36,792 nt of DNA from an uncultured Lachnospiraceae bacterium. GTDB taxonomy: Bacteria > Bacillota > Clostridia > Lachnospirales > Lachnospiraceae. The first letter of the stretch is position 1. Each line of letters begins with the position of its first letter. The notes under the pieces are model-generated. The model was not told the origin of the DNA, made no database searches, and saw only the letters and a list, made by a program, of their open reading frames with translations. The stretch spans positions 3,596 to 40,387 of the forward strand of contig CAJUQY010000026.1 of NCBI GenBank assembly GCA_910588815.1, written 5' to 3'. A program made the position numbers and the translations under genes. This document shows, piece after piece, positions 29,891 through 36,792 of the stretch.

Positions 29891-30988
29891 CTATGGGTTC
29901 AGTCCGCTTCCGGGGAGTGGGAGCGATACGAACAGGCGGAACCCATTTTCCGTATCGATGCGGAAATTCCCGCCCAGGGCTTCCGCCCTCTCTCTGATAT
30001 TCTGCAAACCGATCCCGCCGTCCATACCGACAGAGCCTGTCTTAGTTCCGTTATCCCGCAGCACAAGCTGGCAGACTGCCGGGTGCTCCACCACAGAGAT
30101 CTCCGCCGCCGTGGCATTGCTGTGCCTGGCGATATTGGAAAGCCCTTCTTTTACAATAGCTATCATGCAGTAACTCACCTCTGCCTGAAACCGGCCGGCT
30201 TTGTAGCGGAATGTCACCGGACAGAAGGTAAATTCTTCTGCCAGCCTTTTCAGCTGGAGTTCCAGATCCACCGCCTCGTCATGAAGATTGTGGACACTTT
30301 TCCGGATACTGTCCATGGCCTCGGACAAGGTTTCCTTCACCTGTGAAAGCTCCTCGGAAAGCGCCTCCTCTTTCCTGTGGACCACCGTCATGGCGCTCAC
30401 CTGCAGAAGCGACCTGGTCAGCAGATGGCCCACGTTGTCGTGGATCTCCCTGGAAATCCGGTTCCGCTCATTTAAAGTCGCAAGCCGCACTTCGTAGTCC
30501 TGCTTTTCCATCAGTTCCCTGTTCTGTTTCTCCAGGTAAAGCTCCTGCTCCCTGTCGGAATCCTCCATCCGGAAATAGGCATCCACCACATGCTGATGGG
30601 CTGCTGTCCTCGCACTTAAGAAAAACCCCATGATACAAAAAAGCAGGACAGTTAAAAAAAGGTTCAGCTCTCCGTATTCCATACTGGCATGGGCGCAGGC
30701 AAAAAGCGGCGGCACCCACATAAACCGGAACTGCCAACTCATCTGCCCGGCACAGTCATAGACCACCGGGGCAAGAAACAACAAAAATTCTTTCCTCCAG
30801 ATCCCGAGAAGACAGTAGACAATCCCCATTCCTCTCCACCACTTCTCCTCCACGGCATTTCCCAGGGATGCGGTCACAAGAGACGCCAGAAATGCCGTCA
30901 CCTGGAGAAAGCCCACAGCCTCCCTCCCCCATAGTAAGGGGAGGAAACACAAAAAAAATAGGAGCAGTTTATCGGTAAGTTTCTGCAT
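29891..30988 (-). CDS. NarL-type sensor histidine kinase (HisKA_3)
   Basis: 365 residues. The N-terminal half has about five hydrophobic segments with short loops. A coiled coil (about 145-185) leads to the dimerisation domain with NRISREIHDNVGHLL. The ATPase domain has EGLSNIARHSNAT, DNGTKTGSVGMDGGIGLQNI and RERAEALGG. The start at 30988 (MQKLTDKLLL) has GGGAGG 6 nt upstream; an earlier in-frame start has none. First gene of the four-gene operon and divergent from the ABC exporter genes. The layout matches LnrJ/DesK-like kinases that sense membrane-active compounds. Confidence 0.9.
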   Translation of the reverse strand: MQKLTDKLLLFFLCFLPLLWGREAVGFLQVTAFLASLVTASLGNAVEEKWWRGMGIVYCLLGIWRKEFLLFLAPVVYDCAGQMSWQFRFMWVPPLFACAHASMEYGELNLFLTVLLFCIMGFFLSARTAAHQHVVDAYFRMEDSDREQELYLEKQNRELMEKQDYEVRLATLNERNRISREIHDNVGHLLTRSLLQVSAMTVVHRKEEALSEELSQVKETLSEAMDSIRKSVHNLHDEAVDLELQLKRLAEEFTFCPVTFRYKAGRFQAEVSYCMIAIVKEGLSNIARHSNATAAEISVVEHPAVCQLVLRDNGTKTGSVGMDGGIGLQNIRERAEALGGNFRIDTENGFRLFVSLPLPGSGLNP

Positions 30989-31051
30989 TGCCGTCCTCCC
31001 TGTATCCGGTGCCAAGGCCGGTATCGCCGGCGGCTCCCATACTTTCTTCCT

Positions 31052-31080
31052 ATTTTAGCGAATCGCCGTGGAATAAGCAA
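31052..31080 (-). promoter_or_regulatory. Promoter of the double two-component operon
   Basis: Minus strand -35 TTGCTT (31075-31080), 17-nt spacer, -10 TAAAAT (31052-31057). The weak -35 and a palindrome 8 bp further upstream fit activation by a response regulator. Confidence 0.5.
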
Positions 31081-31087
31081 CACAAAC

Positions 31088-31118
31088 ATGACAGATGTCA
31101 TTTTAATCTTCTGACATC
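31088..31118. promoter_or_regulatory. Palindromic operator candidate between operon and exporter
   Basis: ATGACA-GA-TGTCAT (31088-31101) is a perfect palindrome. GATGTCA (31094-31100) is also repeated in inverse as TGACATC (31112-31118) with an 11-bp gap. Three half-sites in 31 bp between divergent units suggest a response-regulator site. Confidence 0.5.
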
Positions 31119-31223
31119 CTTCACTGTTTTTTTCTCCGGTTTTCTTTTATTATTATGTATACAAACAGACATTGAATATCACTCATGTTTCCGCTTTGTC
31201 CGGAAACAGAAAGGACTTTCCCT

Positions 31224-32153
31224 ATGATTCATGTGAAAAACCTGGTAAAACGTTACGGCAAGCTGGTCGCTCTGGACCATTTCAATCTGGATGTGCAGGA
31301 CGGGGAGATTTTCGGGCTTCTTGGGCCCAACGGAAGCGGAAAGACCACCGCAATCAACTGTATCCTGTCCCTCCTCACTTACGACAAAGGGGAAATTTCC
31401 CTGTTCGGGGAACCCATGTCCCCCACTAACTATAAAAGCAAAAAGAAGATCGGCGTGGTGCCCCAGAACGTGGCTGTGTTCAATGAGCTGACCGTCCAGG
31501 AAAACATTGATTATTTCTGCGGCCTCTATGTGCCGGAAAAGGCGGAGAGAAAGCCTCTCGTGGAGGAGGCCATCGAGTTCGCGGGGCTTTCGGACTTCCG
31601 GAAATTCCTGCCGAAAAAACTCTCAGGCGGCCTGCTCAGACGCCTGAACATCGCCTGCGGCATCGCCCACAAGCCGGAGCTGATCTTTTTGGATGAACCC
31701 ACCGTGGCTGTGGACCCTCAGAGCCGGAACAGCATCCTGGAAGGAATCCGGGCTTTGAACGCCTCCGGCGCCACCATCATCTATACCTCCCACTATATGG
31801 AAGAGGTGGAGCAGCTCTGCTCCCAGATCATGATCATGGATAAAGGCCGCGCCATTGCCACCGGAACCAGGGAAGAGCTCACGGCCCTCATCCACACCGG
31901 CGAAAAACTGACTGTGGAGATTCCCGCCCTGCCCCTCTCGGTCCTGGAACAGATCCGCAGCCTGCCGAATGTCCTCAGGGCCGATTACGGCGACGGCCAT
32001 TTGAAAGCGGACTGCAAGGGAAACGGCCACCCCATCATCGATGCCCTGGATCTGCTCAGGCAAAATGACGTGAGCTTCGGACAGGTCTACTCAGAGCCGC
32101 CCACCTTAAACGACGTATTCCTGGAAATCACCGGGAAACAGCTCAGGGATTAA
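31224..32153 (+). CDS. ABC transporter ATP-binding protein (LnrL/CcmA type)
   Basis: 309 residues. Walker A GPNGSGKTT near residue 38, Q loop VVPQNVAVFNE, signature LSGGLLRRLNIACG, Walker B LIFLDEPTVAVDP, switch His in YTSHYMEE. A C-terminal accessory domain of about 80 residues follows, as in ATPases of antibiotic ABC-2 exporters. The start at 31224 has AAAGGA 8 nt upstream. The two permease genes follow within 12 nt and with an overlap. With the divergent NarL-type system it resembles the linearmycin-resistance LnrJK-LMN arrangement. The substrate is inferred to be a lipophilic toxin or lipid but is not known. Confidence 0.93.
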   Translation: MIHVKNLVKRYGKLVALDHFNLDVQDGEIFGLLGPNGSGKTTAINCILSLLTYDKGEISLFGEPMSPTNYKSKKKIGVVPQNVAVFNELTVQENIDYFCGLYVPEKAERKPLVEEAIEFAGLSDFRKFLPKKLSGGLLRRLNIACGIAHKPELIFLDEPTVAVDPQSRNSILEGIRALNASGATIIYTSHYMEEVEQLCSQIMIMDKGRAIATGTREELTALIHTGEKLTVEIPALPLSVLEQIRSLPNVLRADYGDGHLKADCKGNGHPIIDALDLLRQNDVSFGQVYSEPPTLNDVFLEITGKQLRD

Positions 32154-32165
32154 AGGAGGAACCTC

Positions 32166-33305
32166 ATGTTCGGAAATATTTACTGCAAACGCATCCTCGT
32201 TTCCGTCCGGAACAAAGGGACGCTCATATGGACCTGGATCTTTCCCCTGATGATGTCGACCCTTTTCTATTTCGCCTTTTCCGGCCTGCAGGATGCGGAG
32301 CTTTTAAAAACCATCCCCGCCGGGATTGTGGTCTCGGAGGAATATGACAATGATACGGCCTTTCAGACGACCCTCCAGGCTGTCTCCGACCCGGAGGAAG
32401 GCTTTCTGGAACTTCATCCCTATAGCACCAGGGAGGAGGCGGCAAAAGCCCTGGCAGGCGGAGAAATCGACGGTTTTATCTCTCTGGAAGACGGTTCCCC
32501 GAAGCTTTCCGTCTCCAAAAATGATCTCAATCAGACGATCCTGAAGGGCTTTCTGGATCAGTATGTCCAGACAAAGCACGCCGTGGTCTCTCTGCTGGAA
32601 AAAGGTAACTCCGACGTTTCTGAGATTGTAAGCCTGTTTCAGACGGAAACCTGGACGAAGGAACTTTCCCTCTCCAAAAACGTTCCCTCTGAAACCGTAA
32701 CCTACTTTTTCGCGCTCCTCGCCATGGTGTGCATGTACGGCGGCTTTCAGGGACTGGACAGCGTTTCCTACCTGCAGGCCAACCTCTCCCCTCTGGGGGC
32801 CAGGCGGACCCTCTCCCCTTCGAAACGGTTCCCCATGGTGTTTTTTGACCTTCTGGCCGCCCTCACTGTACACATGGCCTGCATGCTCTTTCTGCTGGCC
32901 TACCTGGTCTTTATCCTCGGGGTGGATTTCGGCACCGGCCTTGTGCCTGTCATTGTCACCTGTTTATTCGGGAGCTTTCTCGGTATGTCCTTCGGTTCCT
33001 TTGTCACGGCAATTTCCCGTGCCAAGGAAGGGGTGAAGGTGGCCATTATCATTTCCGTCTCTTTGGCTTGCAGCTTCGGCGCCGGCATGATGGTTTCCGG
33101 CATCAATTACAGGATCGCCAAAACCTTCCCCGTGCTGTCCTGGTTAAATCCGGCAGCCCGGATCTCCGATGCCCTCTACTGCCTGTATTATTACGACGGA
33201 TATGGCCAGTACATGCTGAATCTGGCCGTCCTGGCCGCAATGACTCTTTTGTTCTCTGCAATCACCGCATTTTTCCTGAGGAGGCAGCGCTATGAAAGTA
33301 TTTAA
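32166..33305 (+). CDS. ABC-2 transporter permease
   Basis: 379 residues. One membrane helix near residues 20-42 (WTWIFPLMMSTLFYFAFSG), then an external domain of about 140 residues, then five hydrophobic segments (for example TYFFALLAMVCMYGGFQG, AALTVHMACMLFLLAYLVFILG, VIVTCLFGSFLGMSFGSF). This is the ABC2_membrane_3 layout of exporters. AAAGGAGG precedes the ATG. It overlaps the next permease gene by 14 bp. Confidence 0.9.
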   Translation: MFGNIYCKRILVSVRNKGTLIWTWIFPLMMSTLFYFAFSGLQDAELLKTIPAGIVVSEEYDNDTAFQTTLQAVSDPEEGFLELHPYSTREEAAKALAGGEIDGFISLEDGSPKLSVSKNDLNQTILKGFLDQYVQTKHAVVSLLEKGNSDVSEIVSLFQTETWTKELSLSKNVPSETVTYFFALLAMVCMYGGFQGLDSVSYLQANLSPLGARRTLSPSKRFPMVFFDLLAALTVHMACMLFLLAYLVFILGVDFGTGLVPVIVTCLFGSFLGMSFGSFVTAISRAKEGVKVAIIISVSLACSFGAGMMVSGINYRIAKTFPVLSWLNPAARISDALYCLYYYDGYGQYMLNLAVLAAMTLLFSAITAFFLRRQRYESI

Positions 33306-34503
33306 GGCTTCTCTGCTGATTTTGAAACGCCGCATGGTGCAGGTAATAGTTTACCTTACCATGTTCACCGCAATGTTTATCATCATCGCTTCATTTTACT
33401 CAGAGCAAATATCCACGGATTTTTCTGCCGCCCGCCCCACTTTCACCGTCATCAACCGGGACAAGGAAACACCCCTGACGGAAGGACTTATGGAATATCT
33501 GCGGGACAGGGGCACGGAGCACGCCCTCCCCGACAAAAAGCAGGAGCTTCAGGATGCGGCCTTTTACCACGCTACAGAATACATCCTCATCATTCCGGAA
33601 GGCTTTGACGAATCTGTCTGGTCCGGAAGTCCCCTTTCACTGGACACCGTGTCCATACCGGGGACTGCCAAAAGCTACTATATGGACAGCCTGGCGAACC
33701 AGTACTTAAGCTTCGTGGACGCCTACCACAAGGCGGATCCTTCCCTGGACCGGGCCTCTGTCTCCGGGATGGCCCTGGAAGCCCTTTCCCTGGAAGCGTC
33801 CGCGGAGACAGTGCGCCAGACAAACGGCCGGCCCATCAGCGATCTGTACGAATCCTACAACCGGGTCCAGTCTTACATCCTGATGGTGGTGACGCTCCTG
33901 TGCGTAAGCAGCATCACCATGTCCTTCAGGCGGCCTGACCTTCGCATGCGGAATCTCTGCGCCCCCACCACAACACGGCAAAAAAATCTGGGGCTGTTTC
34001 TCTACTGCGCCCTCGTCGGCTTCGTCGTCTGGCTGTCAACCAGCTTTTTGGGGTATCTGGTTTCCAGGCCTTCCCTCACCGGCGCCGATTCTCGGCTCAT
34101 CGCCCTGCTGTTTGCCAACAGTTTCCTTTATACTTTTGTGGCGCTGTCCGTCGCCATGCTGTTAAACCACTTTATCACAACCCCCAATACCCAAAATGCC
34201 ATCGCCAATTTTTTAAGTCTGGCCTTGAGCTTCCTGGGCGGCGCCTTCGTACCGCTGGAATTTTTAAGCGAGGGGCTCCGTACCGCCTCCCGGTTCACCC
34301 CGGTCTACTGGTATTCGGAGGCCGTGTCGGATATCTGTGACCTGACACTTTTAAATAAGGAAACATTGGCACCTATCTGGCGCTCTTTTGCCATGGAGCT
34401 GGCTTTCGCCGCCGCCATCCTCTGTCTGGCGCTGGCTGTGGGAAGATCCAAAAACAAAGCGGAGAAATCCTTCGGGAGCGCCAGGACAGAGATCGAGATG
34501 TAA
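33292..34503 (+). CDS. ABC-2 transporter permease
   Basis: 403 residues with the same layout as its neighbour: an N-terminal helix (VIVYLTMFTAMFIIIASFY), an external domain to about residue 195, then helices including ILMVVTLLCVSSITMSF, GLFLYCALVGFVVWLSTSFLGY and FLSLALSFLGGAFVPLEF. AGGAGG lies 8 nt before the ATG, inside the previous gene. The two permeases probably form a heterodimer. Last gene of the exporter operon. Confidence 0.9.
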   Translation: MKVFKASLLILKRRMVQVIVYLTMFTAMFIIIASFYSEQISTDFSAARPTFTVINRDKETPLTEGLMEYLRDRGTEHALPDKKQELQDAAFYHATEYILIIPEGFDESVWSGSPLSLDTVSIPGTAKSYYMDSLANQYLSFVDAYHKADPSLDRASVSGMALEALSLEASAETVRQTNGRPISDLYESYNRVQSYILMVVTLLCVSSITMSFRRPDLRMRNLCAPTTTRQKNLGLFLYCALVGFVVWLSTSFLGYLVSRPSLTGADSRLIALLFANSFLYTFVALSVAMLLNHFITTPNTQNAIANFLSLALSFLGGAFVPLEFLSEGLRTASRFTPVYWYSEAVSDICDLTLLNKETLAPIWRSFAMELAFAAAILCLALAVGRSKNKAEKSFGSARTEIEM

Positions 34504-34542
34504 TTGGAAACAGCTGTCTTTTGGGGCATATTGAAAGAAATT

Positions 34543-34583
34543 GCAGGAAACGTCATAAGTCTTTTTCTTATGGTGTTTCCTGC
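34543..34583 (+). terminator. 17-bp hairpin after the exporter operon
   Basis: GCAGGAAAC (34543-34551) and GTTTCCTGC (34575-34583) are perfect complements. Two G-U pairs and CATAAG/CTTATG extend the stem to 17 bp around a 7-nt loop. The T-rich stretch that follows starts about 8 nt later, so it is an imperfect terminator or an mRNA-stabilising hairpin. Confidence 0.55.
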
Positions 34584-34675
34584 ACTGATGTTTGTTTTGT
34601 CATTTTTAACAACTCCTTGCTTTTCTCACCAAGATAGGTTATGGTATAAATACTTTGCGATCTTAAGCATCCTGT

Positions 34676-34927
34676 GGAAGGTCGTGCCCTTCGGCATTGC
34701 CATGGTGGCTTTCCCCCGGCGCTCCCGGCGGCTCTATTATGACGGCTCTGCCCCTCCTGTATATGATCTTCGGCGAGGAGGCAGGAAATCCGGACAGTCC
34801 CATCTGTGTGATTATGGCTGCACTGTATATCACCCGGGATTCCCTTGGAACCGCATGCAATGTGTCCGGCGAAAATGCCATCGGCGTCATTGTCAACACG
34901 ATCTACGAAAAATGGATCAAAAAATAA
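34676..34927 (+). pseudogene. C-terminal remnant of a dicarboxylate/amino-acid:cation symporter, frameshifted
   Basis: Only the last 85 or so residues of a sodium-coupled symporter (DAACS family) remain. One frame reads VVPFGIAMVAF up to a run of five C (34709-34713). A second frame continues PGAPGGSIMTALPLLYMIFGEE and ends with ALYITRDSLGTACNVSGENA, then a short tail, like the NVTGDA end of the family. Removing one C joins the two. The first 300 or more residues are missing, and upstream DNA has no transporter sequence. It sits 18 nt before sdaAB, so the original gene was probably a serine or threonine transporter in that operon. Confidence 0.65.
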
Positions 34928-34945
34928 ACGACAGGGGATGATAGT

Positions 34946-35605
34946 ATGAATGTATTCGATATCATTGGTCCGGTCATGATCGGGCCCTCCAGCTCCCACA
35001 CGGCGGGCGCTGTCCGCCTGGGCCGGGTGGCCTGGAAAATTTTAGAAGAAAAAGCTGTACAGGCAGACATTCAGTTGTCCGGCTCTTTCGCCCAAACCTA
35101 CAGAGGCCACGGCACCGACAAGGCCCTGATCGCGGGCATCATGGGAATGCACTCCGACGACGAGCGGATCCGCCGGTCCCTGACACTGGCCAAAGAGGAG
35201 GGACTCGCCTATTCCTTCACCGCGGAGGATATCCGTGATGCCCATCCCAACACGGCCAGGATCCATCTGAGGGGGGAAAGCGGCGCCGAGTGTACCATAC
35301 AGGGGGCCAGCATCGGCGGCGGAAACATTCTGATCACGGAGATTGACGGAATGGAAGTGTCCTTTACCGGACAGTACAACACCCTCATGGTGCTGCACTA
35401 CGATAAACCGGGTACCATCGCGGCCGTGACCAACTTCATGGCCTATTCCGGAACAAACATCGGAAACTTCCGGCTGACCCGCCCCAAAAAGGGCGGCGAG
35501 GCGGTTATGACCATCGAGGTGGACGGGGACGTGGAAGAAAGTCTGATACAGAGCCTGCGCATTCTTCCCAACATCATCAATGTCATCCTGATCCGGGCAA
35601 TTTAA
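34946..35605 (+). CDS. sdaAB: L-serine dehydratase, beta subunit
   Basis: 219 residues. With the alpha subunit it deaminates L-serine to pyruvate and ammonia using a [4Fe-4S] cluster. The N-terminus has the signature GPSSSHTAGAVRLGR, and DAHPNTARIHL lies near residue 95. A C-terminal ACT domain (about 148-219) starts near LHYDKPGTIAAVTNFMAYSG. A GGGGA ribosome binding site precedes the ATG. The alpha-subunit gene starts 19 nt after its stop. It may be transcribed from within the symporter remnant upstream. Confidence 0.95.
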   Translation: MNVFDIIGPVMIGPSSSHTAGAVRLGRVAWKILEEKAVQADIQLSGSFAQTYRGHGTDKALIAGIMGMHSDDERIRRSLTLAKEEGLAYSFTAEDIRDAHPNTARIHLRGESGAECTIQGASIGGGNILITEIDGMEVSFTGQYNTLMVLHYDKPGTIAAVTNFMAYSGTNIGNFRLTRPKKGGEAVMTIEVDGDVEESLIQSLRILPNIINVILIRAI

Positions 35606-35624
35606 GAAAGGGGAAATACTCGTT

Positions 35625-36503
35625 ATGCCGGACTATGATTCCATCGCGGCCATCTGCAAAGCCGCGGCAGAAAAACAAACCACCATATCCGCCCTGGTAT
35701 TGTCCGATCAGTCCGAACAGATGGAAATACCGGAGGAGGAATTATACAAACGAATGGAAAAAAGCCTCCATGTCATGCAGGAGGCCGTGCGGGAAGGAAA
35801 GAATCCTGATCTCCGCTCCACCTCCGGCCTGACCGGAGGCGACGCCGCAAAGGTGGAGGCTTACGCCGAAACCGGCGGCATCACGGGTTCCTTCCTGAAC
35901 CGGGCCATGGCCAGAGCCATAGCCGTATCCGAATATAACGCCGCCATGGGAAAGATCGTGGCATCGCCCACAGCCGGCTCCTGCGGCATCCTGCCGGGCG
36001 CCGTGATCTCCATGCTGGAGGAGGGGCGCTGCGATGAGCGCGCCGCCGTCATGGCGCTCTTCACCGCCGGTGCCGTCGGAATGGTGATCGCCGAGAAGGC
36101 TTCCATCGCAGGCGCCCAGGGCGGCTGTCAGGCAGAGTGCGGTTCCGCCTCCGCCATGGCCGCCGCCGCATTGGTGGAACTGGCAGGCGGAACGCCTGCC
36201 CAGGCCGCCGAAGCCTGCGCCATCGCCATCAAAAACCAGCTTGGCCTGGTCTGTGATCCGGTGGCAGGATTGGTGGAAATCCCCTGTATCAAGCGGAATG
36301 TGTCGGGGATCGCCATCGCTTTCACTTCCGCAGACATGGCTCTTGCAGGTGTGGAAAGCAAGATCCCGGTAGATGAATGCGTGCTGGCCATGCGTCAGGT
36401 GGGCGACATGCTTCCCTGCGCGCTGAAGGAAACCTCCCAGGCCGGCCTGGCCGCCACCCCTACAGGGCTCCGGCTGAAAAAGCAGGTGTTTGGAGAGACG
36501 TAA
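35625..36503 (+). CDS. sdaAA: L-serine dehydratase, alpha subunit
   Basis: 292 residues, the catalytic iron-sulfur subunit. Cysteines in SPTAGSCGILPG (Cys120), GGCQAECGSASAMAAAA (Cys168, Cys172), VCDPVAGLVEIPC (Cys210, Cys221) are as in the family and include the cluster ligands. The N-terminal helical segment (about 1-60) is typical. GAAAGGGGA lies before the ATG. The pair provides serine fermentation to pyruvate, an important route in amino-acid-using Clostridia. A hairpin at 36583-36641 may end the operon. Confidence 0.95.
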   Translation: MPDYDSIAAICKAAAEKQTTISALVLSDQSEQMEIPEEELYKRMEKSLHVMQEAVREGKNPDLRSTSGLTGGDAAKVEAYAETGGITGSFLNRAMARAIAVSEYNAAMGKIVASPTAGSCGILPGAVISMLEEGRCDERAAVMALFTAGAVGMVIAEKASIAGAQGGCQAECGSASAMAAAALVELAGGTPAQAAEACAIAIKNQLGLVCDPVAGLVEIPCIKRNVSGIAIAFTSADMALAGVESKIPVDECVLAMRQVGDMLPCALKETSQAGLAATPTGLRLKKQVFGET

Positions 36504-36582
36504 CTATGCGCAGTGAACGCCAAAAACAAAAATTTTTTGTCGTTCGCTATAACGTTCTGCATAAAATACGCAAAACAGAAAA

Positions 36583-36641
36583 GAAAAGCACCGGACTCGG
36601 ATTCGTTAAAAAATAAATCCATACAGAGGAAGGTGCTTTTC
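36583..36641 (+). terminator. Long-loop inverted repeat after sdaAA
   Basis: GAAAAGCACC (36583-36592) and GGTGCTTTTC (36632-36641) are perfect 10-nt complements separated by 39 nt, with a T run in the right arm. It may act as the sdaAA terminator, though the loop is long. Confidence 0.4.
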
Positions 36642-36791
36642 ATCATTCATGGTATAAAATTTTTTATATGATTCGTTTTTTAAGTTCCAGCGCTTTCCGT
36701 ATCTCATCAGGAGGTGTTTTCTGTGTTTTTTTAATAAACTAAAAGTTTCCCAATCTGTCGGACTATAGACTTCCGACAGACTGGTTTGCAT
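36606..36791 (-). CDS. Doubtful minus-strand ORF at the right edge
   Basis: 61 codons reading MQTSLSEVYSPTDWETFSLL and on to a stop at 36606. It may be the end of a gene lying mostly outside the window. AT-rich and Lys/Tyr-rich, unlike the neighbouring genes. It ends inside the loop of the sdaAA hairpin. No family is recognised and the upstream side cannot be seen, so it is listed only for completeness. Confidence 0.25.
   Translation of the reverse strand: MQTSLSEVYSPTDWETFSLLKKHRKHLLMRYGKRWNLKNESYKKFYTMNDEKHLPLYGFIF
36754..36780. repeat. Inverted repeat near the right edge
   Basis: TCTGTCGGA (36754-36762) and TCCGACAGA (36772-36780) are perfect complements with a 9-nt gap. No U tract follows on either strand. 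Operator or structural element; unknown. Confidence 0.4.
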
Positions 36792-36792
36792 C

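Noticed and set aside
1..36792. CRISPR array, prophage or insertion sequence
   Set aside because: No regularly spaced identical repeats with unique spacers, no transposase or integrase, and no phage structural genes were seen. The only tandem repeats are contiguous units.

Overview
The window looks like a chromosomal segment of a Gram-positive anaerobe of the class Clostridia, most likely a Lachnospiraceae member. The basis is moderately high GC in genes with AT-rich promoters, purine-rich ribosome binding sites (AGGAGG type) before nearly every start, an iron-sulfur two-subunit L-serine dehydratase, an S-box (SAM-I) riboswitch before metK, and families typical of gut Firmicutes (DegV, CsoR, 3D-domain protein, LnrJK/LMN-like ABC exporter). 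No phage, insertion sequence or CRISPR array was found. It reads as core chromosome with some accessory regulatory modules.

Layout. Bases 1-475 hold a 36-bp tandem repeat and a possible minus-strand gene that runs off the left edge. 476-3953 (minus) is amino-acid synthesis: thrC, leuD, leuC, with a divergent LysR regulator at 4176-5075. A membrane metallophosphoesterase (plus) follows, convergent with a YbhJ-like aconitase-superfamily hydratase (minus). 9013-12605 is a two-component system with an unusually large kinase. 12756-15437 (minus) has a HAD phosphatase and a helix-turn-helix protein with a very long disordered acidic tail. 15580-16221 is an unknown membrane protein. 16222-16890 carries a GC-rich foldable segment, tRNA-Lys(CUU) with its own promoter and terminator, and a previously hidden 52-residue Cys-rich small ORF. 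trmB (minus) and a D-Ala-D-Ala carboxypeptidase (plus) diverge. A DEDDh exonuclease (minus) diverges from the SAM riboswitch and metK. A receiver-GGDEF protein converges on a chemotaxis receptor across a long shared terminator.

25111-27454 has an orphan CsoR-type metal sensor, a small unknown protein, DegV and a secreted 3D-domain protein. 27560-30988 (minus) is one four-gene operon holding two complete two-component systems of different families (NarL/HisKA_3, then OmpR/HisKA). It is divergent from a three-gene ABC-2 exporter (31224-34503). A palindromic site between them is a candidate operator. After a strong hairpin comes the frameshifted C-terminal remnant of a dicarboxylate/amino-acid:cation symporter, then sdaAB-sdaAA, suggesting a former serine uptake plus degradation locus.

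The most unusual features are the double two-component operon beside the exporter, the two terminators embedded in the ends of convergent genes, the repeated terminator arm upstream of the SAM riboswitch, the folded pre-tRNA leader, the acidic-tailed kinase and the long-tailed HTH protein. I saw no single feature that by itself proves a new system. Promoters, hairpins and small ORFs are read by eye from the sequence and were not computed.
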